15,893 nucleotides of DNA from Anaerolineales bacterium (GTDB lineage Bacteria; Chloroflexota; Anaerolineae; Anaerolineales; UBA4823), in contig JAOAHK010000016.1 of NCBI GenBank assembly GCA_026415275.1, forward strand, positions 1 through 15,893, read 5' to 3'. Below the pieces are notes generated by a model, which did no database searches, had not been told where the DNA came from, and saw only the letters and a program-made list of their open reading frames with translations. A program made the position numbers and the translations under genes. Of this stretch, positions 7,018 through 12,696 are shown in pieces (position 1 is the stretch's first letter; every line of letters begins with the position of its first letter).

Positions 7018-7965
7018 AACAATTTTGAGCTAAAGTCGGATGGTCCGGTCGTTGTCATTGGTGCAGCGGGGGTAGACATTGTCGGTAGATTGGAAAGCGA
7101 CTTGCACGAAGGTTCTTCTAATCCAGCGCGCATTCGCACAACCTTTGGAGGTGTAGCAAGAAATGTTGCCGAAAACTTGGCTCGTTTGGGTCAAGCTGTG
7201 ATCTTGTTGACTGCTGTAGGAAATGACGAGGAGGGGGAACGGTTGATTAAGAACGCCAAATTGGCAGGGGTAAACACGGATTATGTGATCCTGTGTGAAG
7301 ATTGTCCAACAGGGATGTATGTAGGTATTCTAAATAACAAGGCGGAAATCCTGTTTGCCTTAGATAGTATGGAGGTTGTGCGCAATATTACTCCAGCATA
7401 TATTCGTAAACACAAGAATCTGATCAAAGATGCCTCTTTTATTTTTATAGATATGAATCTCCTCCCAGAAACCATTAGAGCCATCTTTTCATTGGCAAAG
7501 CGACATCATGTTCCTGTCTGCGCGGATCCAACATCCATGCATTTGGCACCCCGTCTTCTTCCGTATCTGCCACAGACATTTCTGATCACGCCCAATTTTG
7601 CTGAAGCGAGCTTATTAGCTAAGCAGCCCCAGAAATCCCCTTCACGGCGTCAAGCTTTATTAATCGCAAAGACACTGGTCAGCCAAGGGGTGGATGTGGT
7701 GATTATCACCCTAGCTGAACAAGGGTTATGTTACGCCTCTTCAGAAACTAATGGACATATTCCAGCCATCCAGACGGAAATCTCCGACCCAACTGGCGCT
7801 GGGGATGCCTTGACGGCTGCGGTTCTGTTTGCCTTGCTGAATGATATGCCCTTAGATGATGCCCTTCGATTGGGCGTCTCGGCAGCGACCTTAACTTTAC
7901 AGTATCCAGGAGCGGTCGTCCCAGATCTGTCTTTGGAAAAACTTTATGATCAATTGGTGATCTGA
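7006..7965 (+). CDS. psuK: PfkB-family carbohydrate kinase, probable pseudouridine kinase
   Basis: PfkB-fold sugar kinase of 319 residues. The N-terminal signature FGGVARNVAENLARLG at 47-62 closely resembles pseudouridine kinases. The C-terminal ATP/catalytic signature DPTGAGD at 261-267 has the catalytic base D267. ITPNFAE at 194-200 is the usual strand before the nucleotide site. The stop overlaps the start of psuG by one base (TGATG), so the pair is co-transcribed and coupled. Phosphorylation of pseudouridine to pseudouridine-5'-phosphate would feed PsuG. The substrate assignment leans on this neighbour. Start is the first of two adjacent ATGs. Confidence 0.88.
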   Translation: MMRQNNFELKSDGPVVVIGAAGVDIVGRLESDLHEGSSNPARIRTTFGGVARNVAENLARLGQAVILLTAVGNDEEGERLIKNAKLAGVNTDYVILCEDCPTGMYVGILNNKAEILFALDSMEVVRNITPAYIRKHKNLIKDASFIFIDMNLLPETIRAIFSLAKRHHVPVCADPTSMHLAPRLLPYLPQTFLITPNFAEASLLAKQPQKSPSRRQALLIAKTLVSQGVDVVIITLAEQGLCYASSETNGHIPAIQTEISDPTGAGDALTAAVLFALLNDMPLDDALRLGVSAATLTLQYPGAVVPDLSLEKLYDQLVI

Positions 7966-8897
7966 TGATCCTTGAATATCCACCCTATTTCCGCATCGCC
8001 CCTGACTTAGCTGAAGCCCTAGCTGCGAACCATCCCATCGTAGCATTAGAAACAACGGTAATCACTCACGGGTTACCCTATCCACAAAACCTTCAGTTAG
8101 CGCGGGAAATTGAGGAACAGGTTAGGCAGTTGGGTTGTTTTCCAGCCACCATAGGGATTCTGAATGGGCAAATCGTTTGTGGGTTGAATGAGGAAGAAAT
8201 CACTTCTCTAGCAACACATCAGATGGTATCAAAAGCAAGCCTGCGAGATCTTGCACAATTGGTGGTCAAAAAGGGTTGGGGAGGTACAACTGTTGCAGCA
8301 ACGATGTGGGTTGCATCTCGTTTGGGGATAAGAGTTTTTTCAACGGGTGGAATTGGTGGTGTTCATCGGTATAGCGAATCTCTTCACCATGCCGATGTTT
8401 CTGCCGATATTCAGGCACTGGCGGAAATCCCTGTGATTGTGGTCTGCTCTGGGGCAAAAGCAATCCTTGATTTACCAGCTACCCTTGAAGCGCTTGAGAC
8501 CCGTTCTGTACCAGTAATTGGCTACCAAACGGAACATTTCGCAGCATTTTATAGTGCTGGTACGTCTGAGTTAGAGGTAAGTATGACAGCAGAGTCTCCT
8601 CAGGAAGTGGCTGATTTTGCCCGTACGCATTGGAATATGGGCTTTCACAGCGCTGTCCTTGTGTCCGTTCCTCCACCTGAAGGGGATGCATTGTCGAATG
8701 AATTAATGGAGAATTATATTCAACAGGCTGTTCAGGAGGCTGAAGAACAAGGAATCCACGGTCAAGCGGTGACACCATTTTTGCTGCAGCGATTAAGTGA
8801 GCTATCTGATGGAAGGAGTGTTCAAACAAACATCGCTTTATTGAAGAACAATGCTCGAGTCGCTTCTCAAATCGCTTTAGCCATACAAGGTAAGTGA
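7965..8897 (+). CDS. psuG: Pseudouridine-5'-phosphate glycosidase
   Basis: Reversibly cleaves the C-C glycosidic bond of pseudouridine-5'-phosphate to uracil and ribose-5-phosphate. At 310 residues it equals the family length. Seen motifs are ALETTVITHGLPYPQN at 27-42 (acid E29), the lysine K90 in SKASLRDL, GGTTVAATM at 106-114, FSTGGIGGVHR at 125-135 and DVSADIQALAE at 144-154. The Schiff-base lysine is K165 in CSGAKAILDLPATLE, and the C-terminal block is NIALLKNNARVA. The gene overlaps psuK by one base. Its stop codon directly touches the stop of the converging Thr/Pro-rich protein gene, with no intergenic terminator. Confidence 0.96.
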   Translation: MILEYPPYFRIAPDLAEALAANHPIVALETTVITHGLPYPQNLQLAREIEEQVRQLGCFPATIGILNGQIVCGLNEEEITSLATHQMVSKASLRDLAQLVVKKGWGGTTVAATMWVASRLGIRVFSTGGIGGVHRYSESLHHADVSADIQALAEIPVIVVCSGAKAILDLPATLEALETRSVPVIGYQTEHFAAFYSAGTSELEVSMTAESPQEVADFARTHWNMGFHSAVLVSVPPPEGDALSNELMENYIQQAVQEAEEQGIHGQAVTPFLLQRLSELSDGRSVQTNIALLKNNARVASQIALAIQGK

Positions 8898-10136
8898 TTA
8901 CGGGAATGGAGTTGGCGTGCGAGTTAGGGTTGGATATGGGGTGATCGATGGAGTGATTGGAGTACGGGTCAGCGTTGGATAAGGAGTTCTAGTTTTTGTG
9001 ATGGTCGGACTGATGTAAGGGGGATGAGTTCGGGTCGCGGTGGGGGTAACTGTTATCGTAAAGGTAGGGCGCTGAGTTAACGTAACTGTGGGGGTGTAAG
9101 TCGGGATGCGTGTCCGGGTAGGGGTTGGAGTTCTGGTTGGTGCAAGGGTGCTTGTTGAGGTTATTGGAGGTAAAGTTAAGGTTGGATAGGGGGTACGGGT
9201 TGGTGTCCGAGTTGGTGAAAATTGGGCTGTGAGTGTTAGCCTCAATTCAGGTGATAAGGTCGAGGTGCGCGTTGGGGTCAGTGTACGCGTTGGCGTTAGG
9301 GTTCGAGTCGGGGTGGGAGTGCGAGTCGGTGTCGGTGTTTGAGTGAAGGTGGCACTTGGTGCGGGAGTTGGAGGTTCACCCACGACTCGAAACCGTCCTG
9401 TTCGCTTCCAGATTAAGCCAGTGAATAATTGGACTTCGTACTCGCCAGGTAACCATTGGGAAGGATCGGGATTCCAATCGGTGTAGCCATAACCACCCGT
9501 GCCGCCATCCCAGACTTTGGTTTCAAAATGGACTAACTCACCATTGCGATACCAAAGGGCAGTCCATTGTGATCCATCTACCATCTGATCGTAGCTAAAT
9601 ACACCATAGAGGTGACCAACCGGGTTGCGAAACTCCTCCCCTGAGGCAATGGGTTGATAAAGTGCATCAATACCTTGGGTGAAAACGATTGGACTAAATT
9701 TGGCTTCAGGATTTGGGGGTATCGTTGCTTCAAAACGCGCTTCGATCGCAATGGGAACATAAGGTGTAGGGGTAATGGTCGGTGTGTCGGTTACTTCGGG
9801 AGTTAGTGTAATTGTGGGGGAGAGTGTAATGGTTGGGGTGAGGGTGATCGTTGGTGATAGGGTGATTGTTGGGCTGAGGGTTAGGGTTGGGGATGGTGGA
9901 AACACGGTGTAGATCATGGGTTCTAATCGAGTATTTAGGATCAAGGTGAGTATAAAAAGTACAATCGAGCCAATAATCAATCGCCATCCTCGTATGTTCC
10001 GATTGCGTCTCAGCCGGAAGAAAGGTAATTTGCGGGCGGTGCGGATCGATTGAATGCCTTGCCATACCATCAAGGCAACAAGGGTTAAAAGGATTATGAA
10101 GGTGACTTGAACTGCGGTATGGATATCAAGACTCAT
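8898..10136 (-). CDS. Membrane-anchored Thr/Pro-rich protein with an extracytoplasmic domain
   Basis: No enzyme function is recognised in this 412-residue protein. It has two predicted transmembrane segments, at about 8-27 and 52-69, joined by a basic loop. A tandem (S/T)PTITL hexapeptide tract follows at 82-111. A folded-looking domain spans about 128-252, rich in aromatics, with GVFSYDQM, WTALWYRNGE, WDGGTGGYGYTDWNPDPSQW and GEYEVQLFTG, which suggests a beta-sandwich. The tail from 254 is almost entirely Pro, Thr, Arg and Ser (TPTRT repeats). Such tails often serve as cell-surface spacers or glycosylation substrates. It starts 7 bases after the FAH-family gene and is likely co-transcribed with it and the RpiR regulator. 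No Shine-Dalgarno is seen. Confidence 0.8.
   Translation of the reverse strand: MSLDIHTAVQVTFIILLTLVALMVWQGIQSIRTARKLPFFRLRRNRNIRGWRLIIGSIVLFILTLILNTRLEPMIYTVFPPSPTLTLSPTITLSPTITLTPTITLSPTITLTPEVTDTPTITPTPYVPIAIEARFEATIPPNPEAKFSPIVFTQGIDALYQPIASGEEFRNPVGHLYGVFSYDQMVDGSQWTALWYRNGELVHFETKVWDGGTGGYGYTDWNPDPSQWLPGEYEVQLFTGLIWKRTGRFRVVGEPPTPAPSATFTQTPTPTRTPTPTRTLTPTRTLTPTRTSTLSPELRLTLTAQFSPTRTPTRTPYPTLTLPPITSTSTLAPTRTPTPTRTRIPTYTPTVTLTQRPTFTITVTPTATRTHPPYISPTITKTRTPYPTLTRTPITPSITPYPTLTRTPTPFP
8901..9377 (-). repeat. Low-complexity TPTRT-type repeats encoding the protein tail
   Basis: Codons for residues 254-412 of the Thr/Pro-rich protein form degenerate short repeats, seen on the plus strand as GGGGTT, GGGTTGG and GTGCGGGT-like units. 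TPTRT, TRTPTPT and YPTLTRTP recur several times. Length may vary between strains by replication slippage. Confidence 0.7.
9804..9893 (-). repeat. Five tandem 18-bp units encoding (S/T)PT(I/L)TL
   Basis: Residues 82-111 are five consecutive hexapeptides: SPTLTL, SPTITL, SPTITL, TPTITL and SPTITL. They connect the second membrane segment to the extracytoplasmic domain and make an extended spacer. The DNA units are imperfect. Confidence 0.75.
9871..9892 (+). other. Canonical G-quadruplex motif on the template strand of the Thr/Pro-rich gene
   Basis: GGG at 9871-9873, 9878-9880 and 9884-9886 and GGGG at 9889-9892 are separated by loops of 4, 3 and 2 bases. This meets the standard four-tract rule and contains TTAGGG. 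It arises from the Pro/Thr codons on the other strand, so the message is C-rich and only the DNA could form it. Confidence 0.5.
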
Positions 10137-10143
10137 GGAGGGT

Positions 10144-10914
10144 TTAGTGAGGTTCTTCTGCTTTAACTGGGTTTTCTAATGAGCCAATCCCCTCAATGGA
10201 AATGCGCACGATATCCCCATCCGAGAGAGGACTTACACCTGCGGGGGTACCGGTTAAGATCAAGTCGCCGGGTTCAAGGGTCATAACCGAAGAAGCAAAA
10301 GCAATCAATTGATAAATATTAAACACCATGTCGTGGGTGGAAGCCATTTGGCGTATATCATCATTGACGTAGCAGGTGATCAGCGCATCTGCAGGGTTAA
10401 ATTCGGTTTCAATCCAAGGACCGATGGGGCAAAACGTATCAAAACCCTTCGCCCGCGTCCACTGGTGATCGCGGTTCTGCAAATCCCGCGCAGTAACATC
10501 GTTAGCAATCGTGTAGCCCATAATATAGCTTTCCGCTTCGTCCGGTCTGATCCACCGACCGCGTTTGCCAATAACGATAGCCAATTCAGCTTCGTGTTCA
10601 ACTTGTTGGCTTTGGGGTGGTAAGATAATGGTATCTAAATGCCCAATAACAGCAGAAGGTGGTTTCAGAAAAAGAAGGGGAACCTCGGGAACCTCAGCTC
10701 CATGCTCTGAGGCATGAGCAGCATAATTCCTCCCAACGCAAATGATTTTGCTGGGTAGAACGGGTGGCAAAAGCTTTATTTGAGAGAGATCCTCTTCGGC
10801 TTCCAGCCGGCGGAATTCAGTAAAGATAGAACCCTCAATGGGTCCAACTTCATTTCCAGAAATCCATCCTTGCTGTGCGAGTTTACTGGGTTTTTGATAG
10901 CGGATGAATCGCAT
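10144..10914 (-). CDS. Fumarylacetoacetate hydrolase (FAH) family protein
   Basis: The 256-residue protein has the FAH catalytic fold used by acylpyruvases, fumarylpyruvate hydrolases and oxaloacetate decarboxylases to cleave or decarboxylate beta-keto acids with Mg or Mn. Seen motifs: VGRNYAAHASEHG at 60-72, LFLKPPSAVIGH at 81-92, and metal ligands E108 and E110 in EHEAELAIVIGK with D139 in NDVTARDLQ. GFDTFCPIGPWI at 157-168 and GDLILTGTPAGV near the C-terminus complete the fold. GGAG lies 8 bases before ATG 10914. It is 20 bases downstream of an RpiR-family regulator, so its expression probably responds to that regulator. The exact substrate cannot be told. Confidence 0.9.
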   Translation of the reverse strand: MRFIRYQKPSKLAQQGWISGNEVGPIEGSIFTEFRRLEAEEDLSQIKLLPPVLPSKIICVGRNYAAHASEHGAEVPEVPLLFLKPPSAVIGHLDTIILPPQSQQVEHEAELAIVIGKRGRWIRPDEAESYIMGYTIANDVTARDLQNRDHQWTRAKGFDTFCPIGPWIETEFNPADALITCYVNDDIRQMASTHDMVFNIYQLIAFASSVMTLEPGDLILTGTPAGVSPLSDGDIVRISIEGIGSLENPVKAEEPH

Positions 10915-10934
10915 GGATTATCTCCACTTGTTTT

Positions 10935-11771
10935 TTAGTCCATTGGTTGTTGAAGACGGTTTGAGATTTCTAAGATGGCTTGTTCTGTACCGGCAAAACG
11001 ATCGGCAAAGCGCCAACGCAGAAGTTTGGCAAATGTATAGATGATCGCTTCGAGGGACACAGTGCCAACTCCCACCGACGAATGGGCGGCTGCAGCAATA
11101 ACGATGTCTGCGCACCGGGTAGATGCCAATGAAGCCGCACCGACAATCGCTGCCGTAGGGATGCCTCGCGAACGAGCTTCGCAGAGAGCTGGTGCAATGT
11201 AAGGCGTCTGTCCGGTGATTTCCAAGGCTAAAATTAAGTCTTGATTTGTGGCATTATTGAGTGTTCGCGCAAGATCAACAACACCAGCGCGGGCGATGTA
11301 GACAGGGAAGCCACCTTGTTCGAGATATTGTACCAAACTGTAGGCATTTGGTTGAGCAGGACCTTCAGCGAAGATGAGGATGCGACGCACACCGCCCAAA
11401 AGCTCGACTAACCTTGATAGGGCTTCGGTGTCTAGCGTGATGCGTGTGTGTTCGATAGCTTCCGCAATTTCTTGCATCGCAGATTGGGCAATTCCGGCGA
11501 CGCTATTGGGTTGTTGTGCTTCTTGAGGGCGGATAAGAAGGTCGTTGCGAACCTTTTGGCGAATTTCCTGTTGCAACTCTGGAAAGCCATCATAACCGAG
11601 AAATTGAGAGAAGCGGACTACTGTAGCGGCGTCTAGGTTTAAAGTATGAGCAAGTTCGCTTGCAGTCATGAACGAGGCTTCAATGTAAGAATCCAGCAGA
11701 TAATCAGCCAATTTGGAAAAACTTTTCGACATTTTATCTCTGGCAGTTCGTATTCTCTCTTCGTAACTCAT
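10935..11771 (-). CDS. RpiR/MurR-family transcriptional regulator with SIS domain
   Basis: A 278-residue regulator. The N-terminal RpiR-type helix-turn-helix covers about 1-78, with MTASELAHTLNLDAATVVRFSQFLGYDGFPEL as the HTH and following helix. The SIS sugar-phosphate domain covers about 120-255 (ILIFAEGPA, LILALEITGQT, AAIVGAA). Such proteins sense phosphosugars or amino-sugar phosphates. I chose ATG 11771 because AAAGGAG sits 5 bases upstream and MSYEERIRTARDKMS matches the family N-terminus. A longer reading from 11810 adds 13 unrelated residues. It heads an operon with the FAH-family gene and the Thr/Pro-rich protein. The upstream region carries a promoter with a repeated motif in its spacer. 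Confidence 0.92.
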   Translation of the reverse strand: MSYEERIRTARDKMSKSFSKLADYLLDSYIEASFMTASELAHTLNLDAATVVRFSQFLGYDGFPELQQEIRQKVRNDLLIRPQEAQQPNSVAGIAQSAMQEIAEAIEHTRITLDTEALSRLVELLGGVRRILIFAEGPAQPNAYSLVQYLEQGGFPVYIARAGVVDLARTLNNATNQDLILALEITGQTPYIAPALCEARSRGIPTAAIVGAASLASTRCADIVIAAAAHSSVGVGTVSLEAIIYTFAKLLRWRFADRFAGTEQAILEISNRLQQPMD

Positions 11772-11813
11772 ATTTACTCCTTTATCATGACAAAAGCCAA
11801 ACACTTTCAATAA

Positions 11814-11842
11814 ATGTTACCATGAAATCGAAAAATATGCAA
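11814..11842 (-). promoter_or_regulatory. Candidate promoter of the RpiR-FAH operon
   Basis: On the minus strand TTGCAT (11842-11837) and TAACAT (11819-11814) are 17 bases apart, matching 3 and 4 of 6 consensus bases. The expected start near 11807 leaves a leader of about 35 bases carrying AAAGGAG before ATG 11771. One copy of a 10-bp direct repeat lies in the spacer, where a bound regulator would block polymerase. Confidence 0.4.
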
Positions 11843-11886
11843 TCTTTTCTGAATATAAAACCATTTCTTCAATCCGAATCGAAAAA
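11826..11886. repeat. Two 10-bp direct repeats AATCGAAAAA upstream of the RpiR-family gene
   Basis: Identical copies lie at 11826-11835 and 11877-11886, 51 bp apart, close to five helical turns. The first is inside the spacer of the candidate promoter, the second 35 bp upstream of its -35. The arrangement suits two regulator dimers on one DNA face. AT-richness makes chance repeats more likely, so this is a moderate call. Confidence 0.4.
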
Positions 11887-11979
11887 ATTGTTCAGTAAAA
11901 GAATTGGTCTCAGTTGGATTTCAAAATTGGTCGCCTTTCCTTTGGCGAATTGGAATGCGACTTCTCGGTCAAATTGTCT

Positions 11980-12006
11980 TTGACTGACTTAAATCTAGTG
12001 TATAAT
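11980..12006 (+). promoter_or_regulatory. Promoter of tRNA-Val
   Basis: TTGACT (11980-11985) and a perfect TATAAT (12001-12006) are separated by 15 bases, slightly short of the optimum. The predicted start is about 6 bases before the mature tRNA 5' end at 12019. Confidence 0.6.
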
Positions 12007-12018
12007 ACATTCGTGGGT

Positions 12019-12095
12019 GGGCGGATAGCTCAGTTGGTTAGAGCGCCTCTCTTACACAGAGGAGGTCGGGGGTTCGAGTCCCTTTCCGCCCACCA
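12019..12095 (+). tRNA. tRNA-Val(UAC)
   Basis: A complete 77-base type I tRNA. The acceptor arm is GGGCGGA (12019-12025) with TCCGCCC, discriminator A at 12092 and an encoded CCA at 12093-12095. The D arm contains AGCTCAGTTGGTTAGAGC. The anticodon stem CCTCT/AGAGG holds loop CTTACAC with anticodon TAC at 12053-12055. The T arm contains GGTTCGAGTCC. A promoter and an intrinsic terminator flank it, so it is a single-gene unit. Confidence 0.97.
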
Positions 12096-12101
12096 AGCGA
12101 A

Positions 12102-12138
12102 ATCCTATGAAGTTCATCCTTCATAGGATGATTTTCTT
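12102..12138 (+). terminator. Intrinsic terminator of tRNA-Val
   Basis: ATCCTATGAAG (12102-12112) pairs perfectly with CTTCATAGGAT (12119-12129) across a 6-base loop. A T-rich tail, ATTTTCTT (12131-12138), follows. It begins 7 bases after the encoded CCA. Confidence 0.8.
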
Positions 12139-12141
12139 AAC

Positions 12142-12170
12142 TTGACCGAAATCTTTCAAAGGAATAAAAT
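12142..12170 (+). promoter_or_regulatory. Promoter of the MmpS-like gene
   Basis: TTGACC (12142-12147) and TAAAAT (12165-12170) are exactly 17 bases apart, each matching 5 of 6 consensus bases. The expected start near 12177 gives a leader of about 20 bases before ATG 12199. This argues against translation starting at the TTG at 12142, which is part of the -35. Confidence 0.65.
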
Positions 12171-12198
12171 CGAATTGGATAGGATCCGTGAGGGAAGT

Positions 12199-12600
12199 AT
12201 GTCTCTACCGGAGAAGAAGTCGGGAACGGGACTGGCTTTACAACTCGTGATAGTCACTGCTGTGCTTGGAATTGGTGCTCTGATTTTATACGTTGTCGGA
12301 GCATTCAATTCAAGACCAGAGGGGTACCGCTCAATTACCTATCGGGTGGAAGGTACTGCTTCAACAGCAGTAGTCACCTATACTCAGCCAGATGGTTCCA
12401 AAACTGAGCTAATCGAGATTGCTGTTCCGTGGCGTAAGACGATGAACTTTCCAAAAGGTATGATTGTTGTGCTGACGGTTGGGAATCCAACGCAGACGGG
12501 AGATCTGAGGTGCAAATTGTTACTCGACGGAAAAGTATGGAAAGAGCAGTTTGCCAAATCACCCAAAGACAAAGTCTCTTGTGGGGGGATTATCCCATAA
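12199..12600 (+). CDS. Small membrane protein with an MmpS-like extracytoplasmic domain
   Basis: The 133-residue protein has a short cytoplasmic head, one transmembrane segment at about 11-35 and an extracytoplasmic beta-rich domain. That domain resembles the mycobacterial MmpS family: ITYRVEGTASTAVVTYTQPDG at 46-66, TELIEIAVPWRKTM at 69-82, and then C105 in LRCKLLLDGKV and C128 in VSCGG. Those two cysteines are well placed for a disulfide. MmpS proteins are accessory partners of MmpL lipid and siderophore exporters, but no MmpL gene is visible here, so a transport role is unproven. ATG 12199 is preferred: AGGGA lies 3 bases upstream and a strong promoter lies just before. A 96-base gap separates it from glyA-gcvT. 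The similarity is by eye. Confidence 0.72.
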   Translation: MSLPEKKSGTGLALQLVIVTAVLGIGALILYVVGAFNSRPEGYRSITYRVEGTASTAVVTYTQPDGSKTELIEIAVPWRKTMNFPKGMIVVLTVGNPTQTGDLRCKLLLDGKVWKEQFAKSPKDKVSCGGIIP

Positions 12601-12613
12601 GCGAGCGAGGAAC

Positions 12614-12634
12614 ACAATCTAATTGCCAGATTGT
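12614..12634. repeat. 7-bp inverted repeat between the MmpS-like gene and glyA-gcvT
   Basis: ACAATCT (12614-12620) and AGATTGT (12628-12634) flank a 7-base loop, without a following T-run. The rest of the 12601-12696 gap holds AGGAG six bases before the next ATG and no clear promoter. It does not resemble a glycine riboswitch. The hairpin may be a weak terminator or processing site. Confidence 0.3.
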
Positions 12635-12696
12635 CCCACCAAAACGTGCCATTACAAGGCATCCAGAGAGTGAAACTTCAAAAATAGGAGCATAGC

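Noticed and set aside
8479..8829. 116-codon minus-strand open frame inside psuG
   Set aside because: Antisense to strongly conserved psuG sequence; low-complexity, no start signals.
8901..9377. Repeats considered as a CRISPR array
   Set aside because: Units are short, degenerate, contiguous and in frame as Pro/Thr/Arg codons; there are no unique spacers and no cas genes.
9730..10065. Alternative minus-strand frame, His/Asn/Pro-rich, in the Thr/Pro-rich gene
   Set aside because: Frame-shifted reading of the same repeats; the 412-residue frame has clear membrane segments and a coherent layout.
11914..12126. 70-codon plus-strand open frame over tRNA-Val
   Set aside because: It covers the promoter, tRNA and terminator; the translation is just the tRNA sequence read as protein.
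12601..12696. Possible glycine riboswitch upstream of glyA-gcvT
   Set aside because: The gap is only 96 bases and lacks the tandem aptamer layout and conserved core expected of that class.
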